A stretch of 10,018 nucleotides of DNA, from the NCBI GenBank assembly GCA_029883045.1, contig JAOUJU010000048.1, forward strand, positions 1 through 10,018, read 5' to 3'. A model generated the notes under the pieces. The model was not told where the DNA came from. It saw nothing but the letters and a program-made list of their open reading frames with translations, and did no database searches. Numbering within the stretch: the stretch's first letter is position 1; each line of letters opens with the position of its first letter. Source of the stretch: Rhodospirillaceae bacterium. GTDB taxonomy: Bacteria; Pseudomonadota; Alphaproteobacteria; Rhodospirillales; Magnetovibrionaceae. Shown piece after piece: positions 1-6,559 of this stretch. The position numbers and the translations under genes were made by a program.

Positions 1-50
1 ACCAGCACCACTCTCAGCCCCCCCTTGATCAGTTTTGCGTAATGGCTCAT
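1..50 (-). CDS. possible 5' end of a divergent gene, cut by the window edge
   Basis: An open minus-strand frame begins with ATG at base 50 and runs off the left edge, giving 16 codons that read MSHYAKLIKGGLRVVL. Nothing interrupts it, but so short an open frame is weak evidence. There is no clear Shine-Dalgarno sequence before this ATG, so the true start could lie elsewhere. The frame contains a run of seven G on its own strand (plus-strand bases 18-24). If real, it is transcribed divergently from the MscS gene, and its start codon would touch that gene's -10 promoter element. I do not recognise the product. Confidence 0.28.
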   Translation of the reverse strand, partial: MSHYAKLIKGGLRVVL

Positions 51-58
51 GGTATAAT
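50..58 (+). promoter_or_regulatory. extended -10 promoter for the MscS-family gene
   Basis: A perfect TATAAT at 53-58 is preceded by TG at 50-51 with one base between, which is the extended -10 form recognised by the housekeeping sigma factor. No good -35 hexamer sits at 16-18 bp spacing: TTGATC at 25-30 is 22 bp away, and extended -10 promoters often lack a -35. A transcript starting near base 65 would leave a leader of roughly 28 bases containing the ribosome binding site AGGG at 84-87. The fit to the downstream gene is good, but the site is predicted from sequence only. Confidence 0.5.
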
Positions 59-92
59 TAATGCGATTTCAATTGTCTGAGCGAGGGTTTAA

Positions 93-1400
93 GTGGACGC
101 ATATCTAGATCCGGCCAATGTTGAAAAAACTATCCGTAGCATCATCGCATGGCTTCGGGGCGATGTTTTTATAGTCGCAACCGCCGTGCAGTTGGCGATT
201 GTTATTATTGCTTTTATTCCGGCACACTTTGTGTCTTCCCCGCTTGAAAATGTTTTAGAAAAAATAATTGCCGCAAGCTGGGCCGATAAAATTCGCGCCA
301 AGCTGCGCCAAATAATTCGCCCGATAGTGCAACCGCTAGTATGGTTAATAGTTATGGCCGCCGCTAGTTTTGCCGCCCAACGTTTTGGTCTGCATTTTGG
401 TATTTTGGCTATTGGCACCAGCCTGTTGACCGCATGGATTGTAATCAGGGTAGCTATAAATTTTATTGCCGACCCGTGGTGGTCGCGGGCTATGGCATTG
501 TTTGTGTGGACGGTTGCCGCCCTTGATATTGTCAATTTACTTGATCCAACTGTTGCTTTTCTTGATGCCTTTGCCATTGATGTAGGCGAAGCACATATTT
601 CGCTATTAGGCGTAATAAAAATGCTTATAGCGTTGATCGGATTTTTGTGGATTGCCAATGCGCTTTCGCGAACGGTAGAAAAACGTCTGGGAAAAATTTC
701 ACATTTAACCCCGTCACAACAGGTTTTATTCGGCAAACTTACCCGCGTTGTTCTTATTGGTACGGCTATACTGGTTGCTATTAATTCTGTTGGTATTGAT
801 TTAACCGCATTGGCAGTATTTTCCGGTGCTGTTGGTCTTGGTGTTGGTTTTGGTTTACAAAAAGTTGTTTCTAACCTTATTTCCGGCGTGATCTTACTGA
901 TGGACAGATCGGTAAAGCCAGGTGACGTTATTGCTATTAACGATACCTACGGTTGGATAAATGCAATCGGGGCACGCTACGTTTCGGTAATAACCCGCGA
1001 TGGCATAGAGCACCTAATTCCCAACGAAGAACTAATAAGTAGGCCGGTGGAAAACTGGTCATATTCAAACCGTATGGTACGCCAGCGTTTACCAATTGGC
1101 GTTTCATATAGCAGCGATATCAAAAAAGCGATAATGCTGGCTGAGCAAGCAGCGGCTGAGTTTGAACGCATCAAACCCCAGCCCGAACCAAAATGTTTGT
1201 TGAAGGGTTTTGGCGACAGCTCGGTTGATCTTGAACTTAGAATATGGATTGAAGATGCGGAAAAGGGTTTATCAAATATCAAAAGCGATATTTATCTTCG
1301 CATTTGGGATTTATTTCATGAAAATGGAATTGAATTTCCCTATCCCCATCGTGATATACAGGTTAAAGGCACCATTCCGGTGCGGATAGAGCACGAATAA
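93..1400 (+). CDS. MscS-family small-conductance mechanosensitive ion channel
   Basis: Inner-membrane channel predicted to open under membrane tension and release solutes during hypo-osmotic shock. The 435-residue protein starts at GTG with AGGG 5 bases upstream. Hydrophobic segments lie near residues 23-45, 82-97, 103-125, 133-150, 168-190, 215-231 and 238-265. The last holds the family hallmark: a glycine- and alanine-rich pore helix (GAVGLGVGFGLQ, residues 245-256) followed by the N-L-I-S-G-V segment and the RSVKPGD entry into the beta domain. The C terminus has the usual E-F-P-Y-P motif. The family core has about three membrane helices (E. coli MscS is 286 residues), so this is one of the larger members with extra N-terminal helices. 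These may tune gating, which is inference. It appears to be transcribed alone. Family assignment is firm; which subfamily it belongs to is not. Confidence 0.93.
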   Translation: MDAYLDPANVEKTIRSIIAWLRGDVFIVATAVQLAIVIIAFIPAHFVSSPLENVLEKIIAASWADKIRAKLRQIIRPIVQPLVWLIVMAAASFAAQRFGLHFGILAIGTSLLTAWIVIRVAINFIADPWWSRAMALFVWTVAALDIVNLLDPTVAFLDAFAIDVGEAHISLLGVIKMLIALIGFLWIANALSRTVEKRLGKISHLTPSQQVLFGKLTRVVLIGTAILVAINSVGIDLTALAVFSGAVGLGVGFGLQKVVSNLISGVILLMDRSVKPGDVIAINDTYGWINAIGARYVSVITRDGIEHLIPNEELISRPVENWSYSNRMVRQRLPIGVSYSSDIKKAIMLAEQAAAEFERIKPQPEPKCLLKGFGDSSVDLELRIWIEDAEKGLSNIKSDIYLRIWDLFHENGIEFPYPHRDIQVKGTIPVRIEHE

Positions 1401-1408
1401 TCAGGCTG

Positions 1409-1460
1409 GGTTGCCGTGTGATTTCCATGTGGTTGCCATGTGGGCTGGTATTGCGTTGCC
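1409..1460. repeat. three 11-bp tandem repeats with phased GTTGCC motifs
   Basis: Just after the MscS stop, three 11-bp units follow one another: CCGTGTGATTT (1414-1424), CCATGTGGTTG (1425-1435) and CCATGTGGGCT (1436-1446). The 8-base core CCATGTGG is identical in the last two and changed at two positions in the first. Overlapping this, GTTGCC occurs at 1410, 1432 and 1455, spaced 22 and 23 bases. Spacings of 11 and 22 bp put all copies on about the same face of the helix, as in arrays of regulator-binding sites. The array lies upstream of the secretion operon. It is not an inverted repeat and has no T-tract, so it is not a terminator. Confidence 0.5.
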
Positions 1461-1530
1461 CGTCACAGAAAAGTGATAAAATATTCATTATTATCAAAGG
1501 GCAGAACAGGGCATTATGGCGCTTAATCTA

Positions 1531-1573
1531 TTGACGGGGCAACATAATTCGGGCGATAACAACGGTGTATAAT
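1531..1573 (+). promoter_or_regulatory. candidate promoter(s) of the type I secretion operon
   Basis: TTGACG at 1531-1536 (one mismatch to the -35 consensus) is 18 bp from GATAAC at 1555-1560 (four of six -10 positions). A perfect TATAAT lies just downstream at 1568-1573 but has no good -35 at normal spacing. Either could start the transcript, leaving a leader of roughly 105-120 bases before the GTG at 1685. The 11-bp repeat array ends about 70-85 bp upstream of these elements, a plausible place for an activator. The prediction is from sequence only. Confidence 0.38.
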
Positions 1574-1684
1574 AGGCCAAAAAATAAGGCTTTTTAAATA
1601 ATTCGGAAAAACCCGATATTCCTAGTGCTCATAAAATCGTGGTGGAAATGGAAAAACTAACCCCACCTCAGGAGCCTAATTCAA

Positions 1685-3457
1685 GTGAGCGATATTTCGC
1701 AAATAGCAAAAGACGATAATGAATTAACCGCCAGAATAAAATCTGCGCGCGCATCAATGTGGTCGGTTGGTGGGTTTAGCTTTGTCGTCAACATGCTGAT
1801 GTTGACCATTTCCATTTATATGATGCAGGTGTTTGACCGGGTGCTTACCAGCCGTAGCACCGAAACATTGATTTATCTTTCCATCATTGCTGTTGCGGCG
1901 GTTTTGATTATGGCCTCGCTTGATTATGTTCGTTCACGAATAATGCAGGCAATTGGTGTATGGTTGGATCGTTCGTTGGCGCTTTCTGGTTTTGAGCGCG
2001 CGGTTGAATCCGAACTGGCTGGCACTGGTGCGCGCACACAGATACTGCGTGACCAAAGCGAAATCAGAAATTTTCTTTCAAGTCCGGCAATGCTTACAAT
2101 TTTTGATGTTCCATGGGTTCCAGTTTATTTAGCTTTTGTTTATATGCTGCACGCAACGTTAGGTAATATTGCGCTTATTGGTGCGGCCATGTTGTTTATT
2201 TTTGCTTTTTTAAACGATGCGACAACATCTAGCCTTATGCGTAATGCTGGCAAACGGCAGGCAAAAAATATGGGCGACGCTACAACTGTTGTGCTTAACG
2301 CCGAAGCGATTGATGCGCTGGGAATGAAAGAGCGCATGGCCAGGCGCTTTGCCAGTGAAAACGATAAATCGCTTTCCGATTTAGCGTCTGCCACCGCACG
2401 GTCATCTATGTTGCTTGCGGGTTCAAAATTTTTTCGTCTTGCGTTACAAATTGCACTTTTAGGGACTGGCGCTTATTTGGTTTTACAAAATGAAATAAGC
2501 CCCGGTGCAATTATTGCCGCATCAATCATCGCGTCTAGAGCCCTGGCCCCGCTTGAACAATCAATTGGTTCGTGGAAGCAAGGGGTTGGTGCTTTTGCAT
2601 CTTATAAACGCCTTGGGGTTTTTCATTCAGCCCCGCGCCACCGCCACGGGGGAACAACGTTGCCGCGACCCGAGGGCGAATTAAAAGTTGAAAACATTTC
2701 GTTCATTCCGCCGGGGGCCGATCGTGCGGTTATTTCTAAATTGGCATTTCAGCTTAAACCCGGTGAAATGCTGGGCGTAGCTGGTCCATCGGCTTCAGGT
2801 AAAACAACCCTGGCAAGATTGCTGGTGGGCGTAGCAGGCGCCCAAGTCGGCAAGGTTCGCCTTGACGGGGCAGATGTATTTACGTGGCCCAGCGCAGATT
2901 TGGGTCGTTATATTGGATATTTGCCACAAGATATTGAGCTTTTTTCCGGTAGCGTAAAAGAAAACATAGCAAGGTTTTCTGATGCATCCGATGAAGACGT
3001 AATTGACGCCGCCCGACAGGCGGGCGCACACGAAATGATTTTACGTTTAAGTAAAGGCTACGATACCGAAATCGGCGATAGCGGAAAACTATTGGCAGGG
3101 GGGCAGCGCCAACGTATTGCCTTGGCCCGTGCCTTGTTGGGTGATGTGCGTTTTGTTATTTTAGATGAACCTAACGCCAACCTTGATTCCGAGGGCGATC
3201 AGGCATTGGCATTGGCATTAAGCCATTTGAAAAAACGTGGAATTACCACCGTGGTTCTTGGCCACCGTATGCCGTTTGTCGAAATGGTAGATAAGATGCT
3301 GGTCCTGAAAGAAGGACAGATGGTTATGTTTGGCCCACGGGAAAAAGTAATTGAAAAACTGCGTGAACTTGACCTTGCCCGCACAAGCCCAGTTTCTGGA
3401 CCAATTGCCGACAATAAAAATAATAAAAGGAAAAATAACAAAGGGGATGGCAAATGA
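1685..3457 (+). CDS. type I secretion ABC transporter, permease/ATPase subunit (PrtD-like)
   Basis: Inner-membrane exporter subunit that uses ATP to push an unfolded protein, often an RTX-type protease, lipase or adhesin, through a channel spanning both membranes. The 590-residue length matches the PrtD/AprD/HasD group, and there is no N-terminal C39 peptidase-like domain as in HlyB. Hydrophobic segments lie near residues 28-48, 61-79, 143-160, 163-181, 249-270 and 273-295. The nucleotide-binding domain has Walker A GPSASGKTT (367-375), signature LAGGQ (470-474, Ala where most members have Ser), Walker B ending LDEP (493-496) and the H-loop His527. The C-terminal tail is rich in Asn and Lys and is encoded by A-rich DNA. 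The GTG start is chosen because CAGGAG at 1669-1674 precedes it by 10 bases. The stop overlaps the start of the fusion-protein gene, so the two are translationally coupled. The substrate cannot be inferred. Confidence 0.93.
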   Translation: MSDISQIAKDDNELTARIKSARASMWSVGGFSFVVNMLMLTISIYMMQVFDRVLTSRSTETLIYLSIIAVAAVLIMASLDYVRSRIMQAIGVWLDRSLALSGFERAVESELAGTGARTQILRDQSEIRNFLSSPAMLTIFDVPWVPVYLAFVYMLHATLGNIALIGAAMLFIFAFLNDATTSSLMRNAGKRQAKNMGDATTVVLNAEAIDALGMKERMARRFASENDKSLSDLASATARSSMLLAGSKFFRLALQIALLGTGAYLVLQNEISPGAIIAASIIASRALAPLEQSIGSWKQGVGAFASYKRLGVFHSAPRHRHGGTTLPRPEGELKVENISFIPPGADRAVISKLAFQLKPGEMLGVAGPSASGKTTLARLLVGVAGAQVGKVRLDGADVFTWPSADLGRYIGYLPQDIELFSGSVKENIARFSDASDEDVIDAARQAGAHEMILRLSKGYDTEIGDSGKLLAGGQRQRIALARALLGDVRFVILDEPNANLDSEGDQALALALSHLKKRGITTVVLGHRMPFVEMVDKMLVLKEGQMVMFGPREKVIEKLRELDLARTSPVSGPIADNKNNKRKNNKGDGK

Positions 3458-4863
3458 ACGCGCCATTTCAAATAAATAATTTTGTAAAACGCACACTTGC
3501 AATTGTGCTGTCACTGCGCGCGCGGGTGTTGGAAATTTTTCCGGTAACAAGCATTATGCCCGTCGGCAATATTTCTGCGCGCCCGCCGGTTGGCAGGCTG
3601 ATATACACCGGTAGCGCAATTGTAATTGTGGGTGTTATCGGGTTTTTCTTGTGGTCGTCCACCGCGGCAATATCAAGTGCTGCAATTGCACCGGGCGTTG
3701 TTCAGGTTGATAGCAACCGTAAAACCATTCAACATGTTGATGGCGGAATAATTGCCAAACTTCTTGTCAAAGAAGGCGATCAAGTAAAAGCCGGACAAGT
3801 TATGTTAACGCTGGATGGCGCCGAAATAAAAACCCAGAACGAACTTTTAGAAGGGCGTTTAATAAGCCTGCTGGCCCAAGAATCACGCCTGCTTTCAGAA
3901 CAAGCAGACAAAAGTGAAATTACTTGGCTTTCAACCCTTTCTCGGTTTGAAGGCAGGCCCGGTTTTGCCGAGGCCATTTCCGGGCAGGCCCGTATATTTA
4001 AAAGCCGTTCACGCGCTGGTGTTGGTGAGGTTACTTTGCGCGAAAGCCGTATTTCCCAGACCAAGGGCCAGATAGAATCCCTCAGACGTCAGGTTGAAAC
4101 CGCATCACGCGAGCTAAAAAGCCTGCAAGATGACCTTAAGCGAACGGAAAAATTGCTAGAAGAAGGTTACGCTAGGGTTGCCCAAGTGCAGGCATTGCGC
4201 CGAGACGAAGCCCAGATGCAGTTGCGTATTGATGAAATGAAAGGCCGCATAGATAGCGCAACCAAAGAAATATCGGCTGGTGAAATATCTATAGGTAATA
4301 TTGAAACCACACGAATAAAAGAAATAGACGAAGAAATGCGAACCGTTCAGCGCGAGCGTGCCGATACATTTGAAAAATACACCTTAAACCAGCTTCGCAT
4401 TGAGCGTCTAAACGTGGTCTCGCCCGTATCTGGCAGAGTTCTAAATCTTAAATATTTATCATCTGGCGGGGTGGTTCCGCCGGGCGGGGCCATGCTTGAC
4501 GTGGTGCCGGAAAATGATTTGCTGATTGTCGAGGCCCGGGTTAATCCGCTTGATATTGATGTTGTTCGCCCCGGACTAGGTGCTGAAATACGGCTATCGG
4601 CGCTAAAAGCACGCACCACGCCCAATCTTAAGGGAACCGTGGTCAATGTCTCGGCCGATGCCCTGACGGACAAGCAAACCGGTCAGTCCTATTATATGGC
4701 CCGGGTTGAAATTTTACCGGGCGAGCTTGAACGCATTGATGCCAAACAGCTTTATCCCGGCATGCCCGCCGAAGTGGTGATAGTCACTGGTGAGCGCACT
4801 TTTCTTGAGTACTTGCTCTCCCCGCTCGAAGACAGTTTTCGCCGTGCTTTTCGCGAACAATAA
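3454..4863 (+). CDS. type I secretion membrane fusion protein, HlyD family
   Basis: Periplasmic adaptor that joins the ABC exporter to an outer-membrane TolC-like channel. The 469-residue protein has a cytoplasmic N terminus, one membrane helix near residues 49-68, and the first half of a lipoyl-like domain at about 92-121 (containing VKEGDQVKAGQ). A long charged coiled-coil hairpin follows at about 129-320, then a beta-rich C-terminal region with the family's typical YPGMPAEV motif close to the end. The start ATG shares its last two bases with the previous gene's TGA (ATGA overlap), and AGGGG at 3442-3446 precedes it by 7 bases. The roughly 48 residues before the membrane helix are longer than in many homologues; Met35 is an alternative start but lacks a good ribosome site. 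Together with the preceding gene it makes a complete inner-membrane half of the exporter. The outer-membrane partner must be encoded elsewhere. Confidence 0.93.
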   Translation: MNAPFQINNFVKRTLAIVLSLRARVLEIFPVTSIMPVGNISARPPVGRLIYTGSAIVIVGVIGFFLWSSTAAISSAAIAPGVVQVDSNRKTIQHVDGGIIAKLLVKEGDQVKAGQVMLTLDGAEIKTQNELLEGRLISLLAQESRLLSEQADKSEITWLSTLSRFEGRPGFAEAISGQARIFKSRSRAGVGEVTLRESRISQTKGQIESLRRQVETASRELKSLQDDLKRTEKLLEEGYARVAQVQALRRDEAQMQLRIDEMKGRIDSATKEISAGEISIGNIETTRIKEIDEEMRTVQRERADTFEKYTLNQLRIERLNVVSPVSGRVLNLKYLSSGGVVPPGGAMLDVVPENDLLIVEARVNPLDIDVVRPGLGAEIRLSALKARTTPNLKGTVVNVSADALTDKQTGQSYYMARVEILPGELERIDAKQLYPGMPAEVVIVTGERTFLEYLLSPLEDSFRRAFREQ

Positions 4864-4898
4864 ATTTCAAGAAAAATATCAAATTTAAGAAAAACATT

Positions 4899-4934
4899 GG
4901 GTACCATTGACCCGGGATTTCGGGTAAGAATCCC
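4899..4934 (+). other. structured intergenic segment with mutually exclusive hairpins
   Basis: Between the secretion operon and the cysteine-cluster gene, several short stems compete. GGGT (4899-4902) can pair with ACCC (4910-4913), CCCG (4911-4914) with CGGG (4921-4924), and GGGATT (4914-4919) with AATCCC (4929-4934). The last is the longest, with six perfect pairs and a 9-base loop. No T-tract follows, so this is not a standard intrinsic terminator. It could be a processing or 3'-end stabilising structure for the secretion mRNA, or part of the next gene's leader. The role is unknown. Confidence 0.3.
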
Positions 4935-4987
4935 CACAGCCTGATTCTGTCTTCAGCCAAATTCATCAATTAAATAAAGCGAAAAAA

Positions 4988-5719
4988 ATGAGCAAACGTA
5001 AAAAAAATCAAGCCACCCGCGGTACCTATAAAAAAATATTTGATTTTTTTAATGCACCGGTAATGCAGGTTGATTGCGGGGCAAAGTGTGCGCCGCTCAA
5101 CGGTGGCGAGCCAGTTTGCTGTTCTGCTGATAATGCAATTCCTGTTGTGCAGATGTCCGAATGGAAGGTTCTACGCTCACGTACCGATATGTGGAAAAAC
5201 TTTATTCCGGTAGATGCGGCCAGCAGAAAAATTGTGGAAGAATTAGATACCACCTGCAAGGCAATTGAATGCAATGGTGCGCGAAACTGCGAACGCGATA
5301 ACCGTTCGTTGGCTTGTCGGACTTTTCCATTTTTTCCCTATATTGATAAAGATGGCGATATTATAGGTCTTTCTTATTATTGGGATTTTGAGGACCGTTG
5401 CTGGGTAATCAGCAACATGGCATTGGTCGAACAAGATTTCGTAGATGAATTTATTAAAGCCTATGAAATATTATTTGAAAATGACCCCGGTGAGTATGAG
5501 GTTTTTTGCGACCATTCGGCATCAATGCGCAGGGTATTTTCTCGCTGGAAAAGACCATTTGCAGTAATTGGCCGTGACGGTGAATATTTCAAGGTCATGC
5601 CAAAAGGTGCTGGTATGAAAAAAATAAAGGACAAGGATCTGCCTAAATTCGATCCGTTTACAACGAAAAAAGCATTCGATAAGGCAGTCCGTGAAGCTGA
5701 AGAAGAAGCTAGTAAATAA
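4988..5719 (+). CDS. YkgJ-like cysteine-cluster protein (putative zinc or iron binding)
   Basis: A soluble 243-residue protein with no signal peptide or membrane segment. It carries ten cysteines, at residues 30, 34, 44, 45, 90, 95, 101, 110, 138 and 174. The arrangement C-x3-C, a CC pair, and then a later R-S-L-A-C-R-T-F-P-F stretch around Cys110 resembles the YkgJ/CxxCxxCC family, which is thought to bind zinc or an iron-sulfur cluster and whose function is mostly unknown. The N terminus is basic and the C terminus rich in Lys, Asp and Glu. ATG at 4988 is the only usable upstream start: the frame closes at a TAA at 4925 with no other start codon between. Its ribosome site is weak, with only an A-rich leader before it. 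It converges with the hemerythrin gene, leaving 7 bases between stops. The family link is from motif memory, and the exact chemistry is unknown. Confidence 0.72.
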   Translation: MSKRKKNQATRGTYKKIFDFFNAPVMQVDCGAKCAPLNGGEPVCCSADNAIPVVQMSEWKVLRSRTDMWKNFIPVDAASRKIVEELDTTCKAIECNGARNCERDNRSLACRTFPFFPYIDKDGDIIGLSYYWDFEDRCWVISNMALVEQDFVDEFIKAYEILFENDPGEYEVFCDHSASMRRVFSRWKRPFAVIGRDGEYFKVMPKGAGMKKIKDKDLPKFDPFTTKKAFDKAVREAEEEASK

Positions 5720-5726
5720 ATTTTCT

Positions 5727-6248
5727 TTAGGCGCTGACTATTCTTTTATTACCCAATAAATTATCAGACGTATTCTTGCTATCATCGGGATTATCATTTT
5801 TTGCTTGGCCAGCAGGTTTGCTAACCAGTTTTTTCCTCGCATGCTTTACGTAAGGTTTCATTTTCATATCACTTTTTAGGATATGGGAAAAAAGCCATTC
5901 GTGAACAAAATCAGAAACTTTATCACCCATTACATTCACGTAGCTTCCCCCGGTAGGGCGGCTTTCTTCAATAAGTTTTTCTAGCTTAGTGGTAAGGCGT
6001 TGGTGTTCGGTGAAATGGATATCGCGATCGGGGTATTTAATTATCCGTTGTAATTCTTCTTCACGGCGGAAATGATCATGTGCTGCCTCGTGCAAGGTTT
6101 CTAATATTTCAACCAGCTCTTTTGCCGATTGAAAATTACCAACTTTACCCAAAAACCGATTGATAATTTCTATGATGTGTTTGTGATCAGCATCAATGGC
6201 GTCGCCATCAATTGCTAACCTATCATCCCATGAAATTTGGTTTTTCAT
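5727..6248 (-). CDS. bacteriohemerythrin (di-iron oxygen-binding protein)
   Basis: Predicted four-helix-bundle protein that binds O2 reversibly at a non-heme di-iron site in the cytoplasm. All seven expected ligands are present: His22 (in IDADHKHI), His59 and Glu63 (HxxxE), His78 and His82 (HxxxH), and His122 with Asp127 (HxxxxD, after the conserved WL). The N terminus has the usual W-D-D-x-L start. The protein is 173 residues, longer than the 130-150 typical of single-domain forms. The extra length is a polar, probably disordered tail after about residue 140, rich in Lys, Asn, Asp and Ser. GGAG (plus-strand CTCC, 6258-6261) lies 9 bases before the ATG and can be paired within a leader hairpin. 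Known roles in other bacteria include O2 delivery or storage and O2 or NO sensing, and the sequence does not decide between them. No signalling domain is fused to it. Confidence 0.92.
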   Translation of the reverse strand: MKNQISWDDRLAIDGDAIDADHKHIIEIINRFLGKVGNFQSAKELVEILETLHEAAHDHFRREEELQRIIKYPDRDIHFTEHQRLTTKLEKLIEESRPTGGSYVNVMGDKVSDFVHEWLFSHILKSDMKMKPYVKHARKKLVSKPAGQAKNDNPDDSKNTSDNLLGNKRIVSA

Positions 6249-6257
6249 TTAACAATG

Positions 6258-6295
6258 CTCCGTTCGGTAGGCTTGCGTTGCCCTCCATCACGGAG
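6258..6295 (-). promoter_or_regulatory. leader hairpin pairing the hemerythrin ribosome binding site
   Basis: In the hemerythrin mRNA, CUCCGU (plus strand 6290-6295) can pair perfectly over six bases with ACGGAG (plus strand 6258-6263), which contains the GGAG ribosome site. Inside it a second stem forms between GGAGGGC (6280-6286) and GCCUACC (6266-6272), with one A-A mismatch and one G-U pair, closing a 7-base loop. The internal loop between stems is only 2 by 3 bases, so the whole 38-base element is a compact hairpin. It would hide the ribosome site if transcription starts at or upstream of base 295 of the 6 kb mark (base 6295). Function is inferred from structure only. Confidence 0.45.
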
Positions 6296-6301
6296 AATTT
6301 A

Positions 6302-6330
6302 CATATATTTTACTGACAATAGCCTGACAG
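6302..6330 (-). promoter_or_regulatory. weak candidate promoter for the hemerythrin gene
   Basis: Read on the minus strand, CTGTCA (plus strand 6325-6330) and TATATG (plus strand 6302-6307) are separated by 17 bp, each matching four of six consensus positions. A start about 7 bases past the -10 would fall near base 6295, right at the outer edge of the leader hairpin. The match is modest in an AT-rich region, so chance is a real possibility. Confidence 0.22.
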
Positions 6331-6340
6331 AGACCATAAA

Positions 6341-6370
6341 TTAACAAAAATCGTTTGTTTTCAATATATT
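6341..6370 (+). promoter_or_regulatory. candidate promoter of the solute-binding protein/kinase operon
   Basis: TTAACA at 6341-6346 differs from the -35 consensus at one position. TATATT at 6365-6370 differs from the -10 consensus at one position. The spacer is 18 bp. Transcription would begin near 6377 and leave a leader of about 200 bases, much of it A-rich, before the ATG at 6581. AT-rich DNA produces many such matches, so confidence is limited. Confidence 0.35.
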
Positions 6371-6559
6371 ATATTTTATATCAAAAAGTAGAGGAAAAAT
6401 ATCAATGTAGAAAAAATGGCAATATCATCATACTATAGCGCTCTGTATCTAAGGGTAAAATTGATTAAAATGGGCACCAGATCCAGCAAATCAGTATAAA
6501 CCATAAAAAAACAAGCAAGAAAATAAACAATAAAAAAATATGCAATAGGCAACAAAGGC

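Noticed and set aside
89..736. Long antisense open frame (215 codons) opposite the MscS gene
   Set aside because: The plus-strand frame has the full MscS signature and membrane pattern. The antisense product has no recognisable domain, and its start lies opposite the MscS ribosome site region at the far end without its own Shine-Dalgarno support.
1516..1572. 18-codon frame (ATG to TAA) in the gap before the secretion operon, as a leader peptide
   Set aside because: AGGG lies only 4 bases before its ATG, it overlaps the candidate promoter elements, and its composition shows no attenuator-like codon run.
3411..3446. A-rich stretch at the end of the ABC gene as a frameshift or slippage site
   Set aside because: The reading frame stays intact to its stop, the A runs are broken every few bases, and the fusion-protein start follows in a normal ATGA overlap.
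4861..4887. Inverted repeat TAAATTT/AAATTTA after the secretion operon, as a terminator
   Set aside because: The stem is made only of A-T pairs with a 13-base loop, and it is followed by A-rich rather than T-rich DNA.
5745..5760. TTTATT/AATAAA hairpin near the convergent gene ends, as a bidirectional terminator
   Set aside because: It is all A-T, lies inside the hemerythrin coding region and has no flanking T-tract of the needed length.
6378..6427. ATATCA at 6378, 6399 and 6422, spaced 21 and 23 bases, as an operator array
   Set aside because: The motif is short and the region is very AT-rich, so three hits are expected easily by chance; flanking bases do not match.
6335..6470. FNR/Anr-type site near the hemerythrin promoter
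   Set aside because: Only half sites such as TTGAT at 6461 are present; no TTGAT-N4-ATCAA palindrome is found.
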